64,000 nt of DNA from Herbaspirillum sp. DW155 (GTDB lineage Bacteria; Pseudomonadota; Gammaproteobacteria; Burkholderiales; Burkholderiaceae_D). Made by a program: the position numbers and the translations under genes. How positions within the stretch are numbered: position 1 is the stretch's first letter; each line of letters begins with the position of its first letter. This document shows positions 35,930 through 45,565 of the stretch, one piece after another. The stretch spans positions 4,588,001 through 4,652,000 of the forward strand of contig NZ_AP029028.1 of NCBI RefSeq assembly GCF_037076565.1. The letters run 5' to 3'. Below the pieces are notes generated by a model. The model ran no database searches. It was not told the DNA's origin and saw only the letters and a program-made list of their open reading frames with translations.

Positions 35930-36705
35930 ACATGACTTCAGCCCCTTCCCTGCTCGATGCCGACCCTCTGCCGTCGGCCCAGATGGCCAGCGCCCCCGTC
36001 AATGCGCGTTCGCTGCTGGATCTGATGTATGACGGCTTCTACGCGCTCTTCATGCTCAAGAACGGCAGCGCGCCGGTGGATGAAGCTTCCTTCGCGGTCA
36101 AGATGCAAAAATTCCTCGGCGACGTGGAGCGCAATGCCAAGAAGCTCGATGTCTCGCCCGAAGACGTCTATGCCGCCAAATATGCCTTCTGCGCCTCGGT
36201 CGATGAAATCATCCTGCGCTCCAGCTTTGGCATCCGCGATGCCTGGGAGCGCCGTCCCTTGCAGCTGACCATGTTCGGCGATCAACTGGCAGGTGAAAAT
36301 TTCTTCAAGCAGCTGGAAGACCTGCGCGTACGCGGCAATGCGCACATCCAGGCGCTGGAAGTCTTTCATATGTGCCTGCTGCTAGGGCTCCAGGGAAAGT
36401 ACGCGCTGGAAGGTCCGGAAAAACTGAATTATCTGACCGCCCGGCTGGGTGACGAAATCGCCCACCTCAAGGGCAAGAGCGCAGGATTCGCGCCGCATTG
36501 GGCGCGGCCCGATGCCATCGTCAACAAGCTGCGCAATGACGTACCACTGTGGGTGGTGGCTTCCCTGTTCGCACTGATCGCCCTGTTTGCCTACCTGGGC
36601 CTGAACTGGATGCTCACCAGCGGCACCGAGAACGGACTTGCCGGCTATTCCGATATCGTCAAGCTGGCGCCACGCACGGCCAACCTGACCATTACGCTGC
36701 CCTGA
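35926..36705 (+). CDS. tssL: TssL (DotU-type) inner-membrane protein
   Basis: 259 residues. The cytoplasmic DotU domain is present (SLLDLMYDGFYALFML, YAAKYAFCASVDEIIL, RRPLQLTMFGDQLAGENFF, EVFHMCLLLGLQGKY). A single C-terminal transmembrane helix follows (about residues 207-230, LWVVASLFALIALFAYLGLNW), with a short periplasmic tail. There is no OmpA domain, so peptidoglycan anchoring must come from another protein such as the OmpA gene at 9555. It is coupled to tssK by a 4-base overlap. Confidence 0.95.
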   Translation: MNMTSAPSLLDADPLPSAQMASAPVNARSLLDLMYDGFYALFMLKNGSAPVDEASFAVKMQKFLGDVERNAKKLDVSPEDVYAAKYAFCASVDEIILRSSFGIRDAWERRPLQLTMFGDQLAGENFFKQLEDLRVRGNAHIQALEVFHMCLLLGLQGKYALEGPEKLNYLTARLGDEIAHLKGKSAGFAPHWARPDAIVNKLRNDVPLWVVASLFALIALFAYLGLNWMLTSGTENGLAGYSDIVKLAPRTANLTITLP

Positions 36706-36742
36706 GCGCGATCTCCCTTGAATTTCATGGAAGGCCACTCGG

Positions 36743-39622
36743 ATGAATCCGCCCTTTCCCGATACTCTCAATAGCGTCATCAGCCAGCTCTTCGGTCCAG
36801 GCCTGTCGCAACATGCTCGCCTGATCACCCTGAGCAGCGTCCAGGCTGCCGACCTGCCTCAATCGCTGGTGGTGGAACGCTTCCACGGCCAGGAAAGCGT
36901 CAATGAGAACTTCCTGTTCGACATCGATGCGCTGTCCGTCTCCACCGATCTCGATCTCAAGCAATTCATCGGCACCGAGCTGACCCTGCGGCTGCTGCAG
37001 GCCGATGGCAGCCGGCGCGCCTGGCACGGCTACTGCACCCAGGCTTCCTGGCTGGGTGCCGATGGCGGTCTGGCACGCTACCGGCTGCGGCTGGAATCCT
37101 TCCTGGCCTTCCTCGACCGGCGCCGCGACAGCTTTCTGTTCCAGGACATGAGCATCACCGACATCGCCAGCGCAGTCCTGAAGGAATACCCACAAGCCAA
37201 TTTCTCGCTGGACGTGACGCAGACGCTCGCCCGGCGCGATATCTGCACGCAATACCGTGAGAGCGATTTTGCCTTCCTGCGCCGCATCCTGGCCAGCGAA
37301 GGCCTCAACTTCCGCTTCGAACATCAGCAGGATGGTGACGATGGTCAAGCCTCCGGCCAGCAACAGGCGCGACACAAACTGGTCATCTTCGACCGTAACG
37401 CCAAGGCGCCGGACCTGCCGGGTGGCGATACGCGCGTTCGCTTTCACCGTGTCGCAGCCACCGAGTCCAGTGATGCCATCACCGACTTCAGCGCCGTGCG
37501 CAGCGTCCGTTCCAACGCGGTGGCCCTGGCCAGCTGGCATCCTGAGAAGATTTCTTCACCTTCGGCCGAAGAGCGCTCCAGCCTGGATGCCGGCGAGCTC
37601 CCTGCCCTGCCGATCTACGACGGCAGCGGCCAGCAGGACTTTGCCGACCAGCAGGCGGCATCGGAGCATGCCCTGCTGATGCTGCAGGCCATGGAACTGC
37701 AGAACAAGCGCTTCGAAGGTGCGGGCGCAGTGCGTCAGTTCAGTGCCGGTGCTCAGTTCGCGCTCACCCAGCATGAGCGCTATCCCGAGGGAGAGAACCG
37801 TTTCAAGCTGCTTTCGGTCAGCCATAGTGCCCGCAACAATTTCGAGAGCAACATCGTCCGGATCCTTGACGAGGTATTGCCCGCGTCGTTCGGCCAGGGC
37901 TGGGCCGGTTCACCATCGCCGCGTGCCAGCTCAGACGATGAACTCAAAGCCGGCACCTACCGCAACAGCTTCGTGGCCGTGCGCGATGTGGTTCCCATCG
38001 TTCCGGCTGCGATCACGGAGCGTCTCAAGCCCACTGCACGCGGCACGCAGACCGCCTTGGTCACCGGCCTGCCGGACGCTGCCATTACCACGGACCGCAA
38101 TCATCGCGTCAAGGTGCAGTTCCACTGGCAGCGCGGCCAGGCGCCGAATCCTGGCGGCCTGCGCGAGACCGGCAACCTCGATGACAAAGACGGCAACGCG
38201 CCCGGCAACGACGCCTCCGGCACATGGGTACGGGTGGCCGAAGCCCAGTCCGGCCCCAACTGGGGCAGCCAGTTCACGCCACGCATTGGCAGCGAGGTGC
38301 TGATTGATTTCATCGAGGGCGATATCGACCGGCCTGTCGTCGTCGCGCAGCTCTACAACGGCAGCGATGTGCCGCCTTTCCCGGCCGGTGCTGATTCCGC
38401 AGCCAACCACGCCGGCACGATCTCGGGATGGCACAGCACGGCGCATGATGGCAGCGGTTTCAATCAATGGGTGGTGGACGACACGCAATCGCAACTACGC
38501 ATGCGGCTGGCCTCCAGCCGGGCCAGATCCCAGCTCAGTCTCGGCCATCTGATCGAACAGGCTGACACCGGCGCCCAGCGCGGCAGCTATCGCGGACAGG
38601 GTTTTGAATTGCGCAGCGATGCCTGGGGCGTGGTACGCGGTGCGGAGGGCTTGCTGATTTCCTCGACGGCGCGTCCCGCTGCAGGGGCCAGCGTGACCAG
38701 CACGCAGATGGATGCTCATGAAGCCGTCGCCCAACTGAAGGGAGCGCAGCAACTGGCCAGAACGATGGGCGACGCCGCTACCCAGCAGCAGGCGCTGCAT
38801 AGTACGGCTGCCTTGCAGGCCAAGACCGATTTCATCTCCATCATCGACCCGGCTGACCAAGGCAAGCATCCGGGTAGCGTCAATGGTCAGGATGCATTCA
38901 AGAGCAAAGAGGGATCCCGCGAGAGCGACAGCGCGCAGCCGGTCGAGAATTTCGCCAAGGCGGCGGTGCTGATGGAATCCCCTGCCAACATCAACTGGGC
39001 CAGCACTGCCTCCACGGTGCTCTATGCCGGCGAGAACCTGCACTGGACCAGCCAGGGCGATACCCACTGGACCGCTGCCGACACCACCAGTCTGGCCGCT
39101 GGCAAGGCGGCCACTCTGTTTGCGCATGAGGGCGGTATCCAGGCTTATGCGGGCAACGGACCGGTCTCATTGCAGGCGCATACCGATGCGCTGGAGATGC
39201 TGGCCGACAAGGATGTGAGCGTGATCAGCGTCAATGAAGGCATCGAGATCAAGGCGCGCCAGAAGATCGTGCTGCAGGCGGGGCAGGCTTCGGTGACGCT
39301 GGAGGGCGGGAATATTACGTTTGCTTGTCCGGGGATGTTTTCGGTGAAGGGGGGGATGCATGCGTTTCCGGGTGGGGCGAGCGTCTCTCCGGATCTCATT
39401 GCGCTGCCAGACACCAAGTACAAGCTCTTCGACGAAGCCTTCGTGGTGAAGGATCCCAATGGGACTCCACTCTCTGGCATCCCTTATCGGATCAAGAGTT
39501 CAGCCGGAGATCAGCTGGCAGCTACCGCAAAGGACGGCATGAGCGAGCGCGTCAGCACGGATGTCAGCGAGAATGTGGAGTTCACCATGGAGTGGTTCAA
39601 GATCGTACCGGCCAAATTTTGA
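36743..39622 (+). CDS. vgrG: VgrG (TssI) with swapped C-terminal tail
   Basis: 959 residues. The base domain has QYRESDFAFLRRILASEGLNFRFEH. The gp5-like part has RVKVQFHWQRGQAPNPGG and GPNWGSQFTPRIGSEVLIDF. The DUF2345 beta-helix runs from about residue 600 to 880 (GGIQAYAGNGPVSLQAHTDA, KDVSVISVNEGIEIKARQ). The last about 80 residues form a small beta tail (LFDEAFVVKDPNGTPLSGIPYRI), probably a transthyretin-like adaptor for cargo. The stretch 38564-39382 is repeated downstream with a different tail. The first downstream gene, at 39653, is the probable cargo. Confidence 0.95.
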   Translation: MNPPFPDTLNSVISQLFGPGLSQHARLITLSSVQAADLPQSLVVERFHGQESVNENFLFDIDALSVSTDLDLKQFIGTELTLRLLQADGSRRAWHGYCTQASWLGADGGLARYRLRLESFLAFLDRRRDSFLFQDMSITDIASAVLKEYPQANFSLDVTQTLARRDICTQYRESDFAFLRRILASEGLNFRFEHQQDGDDGQASGQQQARHKLVIFDRNAKAPDLPGGDTRVRFHRVAATESSDAITDFSAVRSVRSNAVALASWHPEKISSPSAEERSSLDAGELPALPIYDGSGQQDFADQQAASEHALLMLQAMELQNKRFEGAGAVRQFSAGAQFALTQHERYPEGENRFKLLSVSHSARNNFESNIVRILDEVLPASFGQGWAGSPSPRASSDDELKAGTYRNSFVAVRDVVPIVPAAITERLKPTARGTQTALVTGLPDAAITTDRNHRVKVQFHWQRGQAPNPGGLRETGNLDDKDGNAPGNDASGTWVRVAEAQSGPNWGSQFTPRIGSEVLIDFIEGDIDRPVVVAQLYNGSDVPPFPAGADSAANHAGTISGWHSTAHDGSGFNQWVVDDTQSQLRMRLASSRARSQLSLGHLIEQADTGAQRGSYRGQGFELRSDAWGVVRGAEGLLISSTARPAAGASVTSTQMDAHEAVAQLKGAQQLARTMGDAATQQQALHSTAALQAKTDFISIIDPADQGKHPGSVNGQDAFKSKEGSRESDSAQPVENFAKAAVLMESPANINWASTASTVLYAGENLHWTSQGDTHWTAADTTSLAAGKAATLFAHEGGIQAYAGNGPVSLQAHTDALEMLADKDVSVISVNEGIEIKARQKIVLQAGQASVTLEGGNITFACPGMFSVKGGMHAFPGGASVSPDLIALPDTKYKLFDEAFVVKDPNGTPLSGIPYRIKSSAGDQLAATAKDGMSERVSTDVSENVEFTMEWFKIVPAKF
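38564..39382. repeat. 819-bp direct repeat, copy in intact vgrG
   Basis: It is ungapped relative to 44747-45565 (constant offset 6183) with only scattered substitutions. It covers the vgrG beta-helix region, and similarity stops sharply at the tail boundary. Confidence 0.92.
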
Positions 39623-39652
39623 GCAGCCAAAAAGATGCAAAGGAGAGATGAA

Positions 39653-40645
39653 ATGGGCGCCTCTGATAAAGTCCAGTCGCAAACCAACACCATTGAGAAC
39701 TCGAAGAAAGAGCTCAAGTGTGACTGCACTCTGATGTGGTCGATGATTCAGGAAATGAGCACTAAACGCCTCTGCAGGCTGCATGGACGTAATGAAGGTT
39801 CCATCATCCCGATCTACAGTGATCGGGCTCGTAGGATATCGGCTAGCTATGCACGCTTCTATCTCGAAACGGAAGATTACGGTGACCCAACAAAAAAAGG
39901 ACGCTTTTATTGGATGGCTCTCGGCGCCTTCGCCAGCAAAACTGTAGCTTGCTCATTGGACGATGGCCGAGTAGTAATTGCCAACCCTGTATTTCAAGGG
40001 CTCGCTAAAGGAAATCTATGGTTGTTTTATGACATCAGCGGGTGGCACTGGTACTACACACGCTTCCACAAAAGCTTTGACGACTGTGTTCGGTGTCGCG
40101 ATGCATCAGGCTACATTAAGCCTGTCAAGGATCAAGTGGCCAATTATCCGTGGAAAGATGATGCACTTGCCAAGATCAAAAACATGAGCATATGCGATTA
40201 CATCATCAGTGGGTTCAATCTCGTCAAGCAGATCGAAGCGAGCCGACCTGGAAGTAGGCAAGAGGAGTTGAAAATGGCTCATTTGTTGGCTATTGCAAAT
40301 CACGAACAAAAAGTCATTCTGCAACCTCTGATCTATCAAGACAAATGCTTTTCCTTCTTTGTGGGCATGCAACGCTGGCCCGTTGTCGATATGGTATCGC
40401 CGGAATTGAAACTGGCTTTCACGAGTGCCTGCGATACCAAAGATGCACAAAAAAAATCGCTTGCATCTGGCTCGACCATTCTTGAAGATTTCGAAAGCCG
40501 CATGAATTGGATTACCGAAGCGGCAAGACGCTTCCACTTTTTAATGCAGAATGAAAAGCAATATATGGAAAGAGAACTTCATGCGATGGCCGGATGGGTC
40601 AATGAAGATCAATCGCAGAATATTCCTGCCTATAACCCTCTGTAG
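39653..40645 (+). CDS. Candidate VgrG-linked effector, unknown activity
   Basis: About 330 residues from the ATG at 39653, chosen because AGGAGAG lies 5 bases upstream; an ATG at 39635 is the alternative. It has no signal peptide or membrane helix. It contains RFYLETEDYGDP, KGRFYWMALGAFASKTVACSL, LWLFYDISGWHWYY and NHEQKVILQPLIYQD. These patches recur in uncharacterised proteins encoded next to vgrG/PAAR genes, as far as I recall the family. It lies directly behind the vgrG tail, and the next gene encodes a lipoprotein, the pattern expected for an effector with a periplasmic target. The enzymatic activity is unknown. Composition is more A/T-rich than vgrG. Confidence 0.55.
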   Translation: MGASDKVQSQTNTIENSKKELKCDCTLMWSMIQEMSTKRLCRLHGRNEGSIIPIYSDRARRISASYARFYLETEDYGDPTKKGRFYWMALGAFASKTVACSLDDGRVVIANPVFQGLAKGNLWLFYDISGWHWYYTRFHKSFDDCVRCRDASGYIKPVKDQVANYPWKDDALAKIKNMSICDYIISGFNLVKQIEASRPGSRQEELKMAHLLAIANHEQKVILQPLIYQDKCFSFFVGMQRWPVVDMVSPELKLAFTSACDTKDAQKKSLASGSTILEDFESRMNWITEAARRFHFLMQNEKQYMERELHAMAGWVNEDQSQNIPAYNPL

Positions 40646-40651
40646 GATTTC

Positions 40652-41533
40652 ATGAGTCCTATGTCGATCTCGTTAAAGGAATGGCTTTATAGAATATTTT
40701 GCGCTGCTTTGGCCTCCGCTATGCTAAGTGGCTGTGGTAAGCAAGATAAAGGAGAAAACCCCACAATGGATCAGAAAATTCATATTCAACTTGGTCAGTC
40801 CGGTGACGATATTCTCAAAAGATATCCTGGGCGTTTTATATTGAGCGACCATCCTTCCGGCGCGAAATTCTATTCGACAAAATGGACCACGGATGCTCGC
40901 GGCACTATTGAAGTCGGGACGGCTGACACTCTATTCGTTGTCAATCATGCACTGAGCGTGACCGGTAATTACTCAGCTTCTTTTCCCAGCGAAAACATCA
41001 TCGAATGGAACATCAACGCTGGACTGGCGGACAGCAGTCCAATCATGCACGACGCCGCCAGGCAGCAATTCCTATCCATTCTTGAACGGCTACGCAAGGC
41101 GTCCTGGAGTCGGTATATCGACCTGGACGCCCCCCGCCTGTCGGGAACGGAGGCAATCCGCTATGCGCAATCTACGTCTTCCATCTATGGACTGGATCCT
41201 GCCCACCCTCCTACACTGAATGAATGGATGCATCTGCCTGAGCGCACCCTTTGGAAGTTTTCGAGCAAGAGTGGCTACCTGACGATCACTCTGTCCCGCG
41301 ACCTTTCACGTGGCGACGTACATCAACCTGGCGCGTACTTCGTTGAATATAATCTCAGGACCGAGAAGGAACAGCTCCGCCAATTGGTTGGACCCGACAA
41401 GCGCACCATTTTTCAGCAAGCGCTTCCTGCGGAAATAAAGCTAATGAAAGAGGAGCGTCAGCAGGCTGAAAACGCCTTGCGCCAACAGGGAATAAGGATT
41501 GATGAATCCTATAAGGATCCGCCGATTCCTTGA
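40652..41533 (+). CDS. Lipoprotein, candidate periplasmic immunity protein
   Basis: 293 residues. The signal (LYRIFCAALASAMLSGC) has a lipobox and Cys near residue 28, followed by a soluble domain that starts GQSGDDILKRYPGRFI, a SmpA/BamE-like short opening. The remainder is not recognised. It starts 6 bases after the upstream candidate effector and is read in the same direction. A lipid-anchored protein paired with a VgrG-linked effector suggests periplasmic protection, by inference. A second in-frame ATG at 40661 could be the start. Confidence 0.6.
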   Translation: MSPMSISLKEWLYRIFCAALASAMLSGCGKQDKGENPTMDQKIHIQLGQSGDDILKRYPGRFILSDHPSGAKFYSTKWTTDARGTIEVGTADTLFVVNHALSVTGNYSASFPSENIIEWNINAGLADSSPIMHDAARQQFLSILERLRKASWSRYIDLDAPRLSGTEAIRYAQSTSSIYGLDPAHPPTLNEWMHLPERTLWKFSSKSGYLTITLSRDLSRGDVHQPGAYFVEYNLRTEKEQLRQLVGPDKRTIFQQALPAEIKLMKEERQQAENALRQQGIRIDESYKDPPIP

Positions 41534-41560
41534 CGCTCATCCGGCCCCATCAAAAACAAG

Positions 41561-42274
41561 ATGGTGATTCAATACAAATTCAGCGTTCCAACTCTTGATC
41601 GGACCAATCCGAAATGGCGCGATGAACCTCTGTCCAATAGCCGCTGGGGAACACGTAACATCTCAGAGAAATGGCTCAATTACGGCTGGTCATTTCTTCA
41701 CGACTTCACACTGTCTTTCGCCAGGAAGATCGCACAGCGTTCCTCTGACAATTCGTTAAGAATAGTGCACTGCCCATACGTAACCGGCGAGGGATTTCAA
41801 TCAGAATCTAGCCCCCCCCCTAACTCTCCAGCCAAGATTGCGAAGGTTTACCGAACTGTGAGTCCGACCGCAAGGCAACTCAGCGATATGGATATCCAAG
41901 ACATCCTGCTCCCATCGAGGAACGAGCGGCGCCAAATTTTCCATTATCTTAAAAAGATCAGCTCGCTAACTGCGTGGCAGCGGATTTTCGAGTTTTACCA
42001 AGCCTGGGTGAACGTGGCAGAAAGTAGCGTTCGGGAAGCAGATACCCGGGGCTGGGGGAAAATGACATCCTTACCTTATTCGGACTACACATTCCTTTTA
42101 AAAAGCCTGGCCCATTGCGAAGAAGTGCAAACTGCACGTGTCGGCGCTCGCGAACAGGCGGGAAAAGATAACGAACAGGTTCTCATTAATCCATGCCTCA
42201 ACACGGCAATAGAAAAATCAACGGCATTATGCTGCCCTCTCCGTCCGAGCGACAGCAGCTATTCTATCTTCTGA
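41561..42274 (+). pseudogene. Hybrid Imm72/Imm71-like remnant
   Basis: An open frame of 237 codons with a patchwork origin. Residues about 25-61 (LSNSRWGTRNISEKW ... KIAQR) match the N-terminal part of the Imm72-like protein at 47541. Residues about 118-190 (RRQIFHYLKKISSLTAWQRI ... VREADTRGWG) match the start of the Imm71-like gene at 42193. Between them lies unrelated sequence with a run of nine C. The end runs out of frame into the next gene. Neither half is complete, so I treat it as a recombination relic, although the frame is open. Confidence 0.7.
41812..41820 (+). repeat. Nine-C homopolymer within the hybrid immunity frame
   Basis: A run of nine C residues inside the open frame, at the seam between the Imm72-like and Imm71-like parts. 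Such tracts are prone to slippage and would shift the frame. Confidence 0.8.
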
Positions 42275-42814
42275 AGAAACTAACTTCGCTGACTGCGTGG
42301 CAGCGAATACTAACGTTTTATAACGCATGGGCGGACGCCGCCGAGACCAGTGTGCGCGAGGCTGATGATCGCGGCTGGACCAATCAGACCTCCTTATCGC
42401 ATACCGAATACGCCTATATTCTTAAATGCCTCGCCCACTGCGAAGAAGGTGTTATACGCCTGAAAAAGGGCGATAAACGTGTTTTCAAGTTTGACGCCAA
42501 TGGAGAATTTGCTATGGCGCGGCGTATCTTGTCTCACTATTCACAACTTCTGGAGCGCATCGACATTGGAGAAAATCGAATCGACGAGGAGCATACGCCA
42601 CGATGGGCTGAATTCCGTGAAGCGCTTATCCAGTTGGCAAAGGCTTGGGGCCAATGCGCAAAATACATCCTTGAATCTCGCTTCACTGATGAAGCGGCAC
42701 CGGTTCGTTACAACGAATGGCTGAAGAAACGGCTTCAGTCTTGGAAATATCCGCCCTTGCTCCATGAAGTTCCTGATTGTAGTTGCCCCCGCAATTCAGG
42801 ACACTCAGACATCG

Positions 42815-43651
42815 TTAAGTTACTGATGCTGCAGCCCGTCTGAACTCGCGAGGCGAGCGGTATTTCAGGGCCTTGTGCGGATGGCGCTCATTGTATTGCT
42901 CGAAGGCAGAGGCCAGATGCGTGAGCGCCGTAGGCACATCGGGCTTGTCCATGAAGGCGATGTAATCATGCTTCATCGTTTTTACGAACCGCTCCGCCAT
43001 GCCGTTACTCTGTGGCGAGCGCACGGGCGTGGTCAAGGGCTCCAATCCCAGCTCGCGAGCGAAGCTGCGTGTGCGATGGTCGATGTAGGCCGAGCCGTTG
43101 TCGCTGAGCCATTCAATCACCTGTGGAGTCTGCGTGCTTCCAAACCTCTGCTCCACGGCGGCCAGCATCACGTCGCGCACGACATCCCCGCTATGCCCAC
43201 CGGTAGTGGCCGCCCAGCTGATGGCTTCACGGTCACAACAATCCAGTGCAAACGTCACTCTCAATGCAGCCCCGTCATCACAACGGAATTCGAAGCCGTC
43301 CGAACACCAGCGCGCATTACTTTGCTTGACCGCTACGCGACCATCGTGGCGTCGATTGTCGCGTCTCACACCAGGTCGGCGCAGCAGCAACGCGTGCTCT
43401 CGCATGACGCGATAGACCCGCTTATGGTTCACGCACGCTTGCCCCAGAGATTCCCGGCTACGTCGCAGCAAAGCCCAGATGCGGCGATAGCCATAGCTCG
43501 GCAAGCTCGCGACATACAGCTCAATCTCTTCGAGCAAGCCGCTGTCGCCGACTTTGCGAGCACTACGGCCATCTCGCCATTCCGGGCTCCGGGCTCGTTT
43601 TACTGCCACTGCAGAGCGCGCCACACCGAGAACGTCACAGACCACTTTCAT
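42815..43651 (-). CDS. IS2-type transposase OrfB (DDE integrase domain)
   Basis: 278 residues from the ATG at 43651 ([15 protein letters not shown]). An HTH-21-like region ([11 protein letters not shown]) precedes the rve/DDE catalytic domain. Visible are [13 protein letters not shown] (first D), [13 protein letters not shown] (second D) and the [20 protein letters not shown] segment with the catalytic E. The frame is open 73 codons further upstream, overlapping orfA, as expected for an OrfAB fusion made by -1 frameshifting. The product cuts and joins the IS ends. Confidence 0.93.
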   Translation of the reverse strand: MKVVCDVLGVARSAVAVKRARSPEWRDGRSARKVGDSGLLEEIELYVASLPSYGYRRIWALLRRSRESLGQACVNHKRVYRVMREHALLLRRPGVRRDNRRHDGRVAVKQSNARWCSDGFEFRCDDGAALRVTFALDCCDREAISWAATTGGHSGDVVRDVMLAAVEQRFGSTQTPQVIEWLSDNGSAYIDHRTRSFARELGLEPLTTPVRSPQSNGMAERFVKTMKHDYIAFMDKPDVPTALTHLASAFEQYNERHPHKALKYRSPREFRRAAASVT

Positions 43652-44049
43652 TGGTCGTCCTCCGGCAGCAAGGGCGAGCGCGCAATCAGGTTTTTTGACC
43701 GGCCCCATTCGACGGCCTCGCGCAGAATCTCGTTCTCCATGGTCTTCTTGCCCAACAGCCGCTGCAGTTCTTTGATTTCCTTGATGGCCGCGGCCAGCTC
43801 CGAGGCCGGGACTACCGTCTCGCCAGCCTTGACGGCGGTCAGACTGCCTTCCTGGTACTGCTTGCGCCAACCAAACACCTGGTTCGCGTTCACCCCGTGT
43901 CGCCTGGCAACGGCTGATACGGAAGCTCCAGGAGCCAAGGTCTCCTGGACGATGGCTATTTTTTCTTGGGGCGTGCGTCTTCTGCGACGCTCCGGCTCGG
44001 TCAGAATCTCGATGTGCTCCACGGTTTGCCTAGTCGTAAAACTGGTCAT
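43648..44049 (-). CDS. IS2-type transposase OrfA (HTH)
   Basis: 133 residues. The N-terminal helix-turn-helix ([31 protein letters not shown]) is followed by [10 protein letters not shown] and a leucine-zipper-like helix ([19 protein letters not shown]). OrfA alone usually represses transposition. The stop overlaps the orfB ATG (ATGA). Confidence 0.92.
   Translation of the reverse strand: MTSFTTRQTVEHIEILTEPERRRRRTPQEKIAIVQETLAPGASVSAVARRHGVNANQVFGWRKQYQEGSLTAVKAGETVVPASELAAAIKEIKELQRLLGKKTMENEILREAVEWGRSKNLIARSPLLPEDDQ
43690..43696 (-). promoter_or_regulatory. Programmed -1 frameshift heptamer A-AAA-AAC
   Basis: On the minus strand the orfA codons read TCA-AAA-AAC, an exact A-AAA-AAC slippery heptamer in the zero frame. 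A -1 slip gives AAA-AAA-CCT-GAT, which is exactly the open extension of orfB. This is the classical route to the IS3-family OrfAB transposase. Confidence 0.85.
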
Positions 44050-44746
44050 AAGACTATCCTCTATTTTAAGAGAGTCTTCGTGTCCTGAGATTCAAGGGGC
44101 TATTCCACTGATCCCAAAGACAATACATTCGTTCGAACTGGTGAGTTGATACCTTGCTCGGGAATCTGGGAGCCGATCGATGTTCCCAAGCCATCACTGA
44201 TAATGCTTCTGCTCGGAAAGGCAGAGAAACCCGAACCACCTTTCTCCATAATGGGTGCGATGAACTATCTGCATGGGGGCTCCCCCGCGCCTACGACGAG
44301 CGCCTTCATCATTGATGACAGCGTGGATATGGACACTACCTGGCGATTGTTGTGGCGTGATGATCGCTATACTAACGGCTCTATCCCCGAAGAGGAAAAG
44401 CATTACCGTTTCGCCCAGCCTGAAGCAAAGAAATCGGCAGATCCAATCATGTCAGTAAGCGATGAGATCACCTGGACTGAAAGCGGTACGGCCGCCCCCA
44501 AGACCGGTAGATGGCTGGTGGAGTCCGATATAACAGCCAGCATCGAACTGAAGGCTGGTGAGCTATTGCCCTTGCATCAGGGACGCACAGTGCGCTGGGT
44601 GCTGGCTGAATGAAGAATCTGCTTGACCAGAAGTTTCCTGTTATCCCTCACACGTATTGGTACTCGTGACCATTCACATGAAGATTGCGGACCAGCGCAG
44701 ACAAGTGACTCACTGCCTAACTGGCTGAAACTTACCGCCGCCGGCC

Positions 44747-45565
44747 GACACCGGCGCCCGGCGTGGCAGCTATCGCGGCCAGGGCTTTGAATTGCGCAGC
44801 GATGCCTGGGGCGTGGTCCGCGGTGCGGAGGGCTTGCTGATTTCCTCGACGGCGCGTCCCGCTGCCGGGGCAAGCGTGACCAGCACGCAAATGGATGCTC
44901 ATGAAGCCGTCGCCCAACTGAAGGGAGCGCAGCAACTGGCCAGAACGATGGGCGACTCCGCTACCCAGCAGCAGGCGCTGCATAGTACGGCTGCCTTGCA
45001 GGCCAAGACCGATTTCATCTCCATCATCGACCCGGCTGACCAGGGCAAGCATCCGGGTAGCGTCAATGGTCAGGATGCATTCAAGAGCAAAGAGGGATCC
45101 CGCGAGAGCGACAGCGCGCAGCCGGTCGAGAAGTTCGCCAAGGCGGCGGTGCTGATGGAATCCCCTGCCAACATCAACTGGGCAAGCACTGCCTCCACGG
45201 TGCTCTATGCCGGCGAGAATCTGCACTGGACCAGCCAGGGCGATACCCACTGGACCGCTGCCGACACCACCAGTCTGGCCGCTGGCAAGGCGGCCACCCT
45301 GTTTGCGCATGAGGGCGGTATCCAGGCTTACGCGGGCAACGGACCGGTCTCGTTGCAGGCGCATACCGATGCGCTGGAGATTCTGGCCGACAAGGATGTG
45401 AGCGTGATCAGCGTCAATGAAGGCATCGAGATCAAGGCACGCCAGAAGATCGTGCTGCAGGCGGGACAGGCTTCGGTGACGCTGGAGGGCGGAAATATTA
45501 CGTTTGCTTGTCCGGGGACGTTTTCGGTGAAGGGGGCGACGCATGCGTTTCCGGGTGGGGCGAGT
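44747..45565. repeat. 819-bp direct repeat, orphan-tip copy
   Basis: It matches 38564-39382 without gaps. Together the two copies bracket about 5.4 kb carrying the 39653 effector, the lipoprotein, the hybrid Imm gene and the IS-split Imm71-like gene. Confidence 0.92.

Larger units (their letters stand above)
42778..44107. mobile_element. IS3-family (IS2 group) insertion sequence, 1330 bp
   Basis: The termini are TGTAGTTGCCCC on the left and the complement of TGGAATAGCCCC on the right, imperfect inverted repeats that continue to a shared CAGGACAC. It is flanked by a perfect 5-bp target duplication, CTGAT (42773-42777 and 44108-44112). Length, ends and duplication size agree with the IS2 group. 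It holds overlapping orfA and orfB on the minus strand with a frameshift signal. It looks complete and potentially active. Confidence 0.92.
42193..44613 (+). pseudogene. Imm71-like immunity gene split by an IS2-type element
   Basis: The 5' part is 42193-42777 (195 codons: ERQQLFYLLKKLTSLTAWQRI, SVREADDRGWTNQTSL). The 3' part is 44113-44613 (166 codons: TGELIPCSGIWEPIDVP ... SGTAAPKTGRWLVESD ... AGELLPLHQGRTVRWVLAE). Removing the IS and one copy of the CTGAT duplication joins them in one frame of about 361 codons with no stop. This shows a recent, single insertion into an otherwise intact gene. In its present state only the first half, plus a short read-through into the IS, could be translated. 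Imm71-type proteins protect against T6SS or contact-dependent toxins; that name rests on the remembered N-terminal signature. Confidence 0.82.

Noticed and set aside
42875-44149. 424-codon plus-strand frame across the IS
   Set aside because: It runs antisense to orfB and orfA of the IS and crosses the IS end into the interrupted gene.
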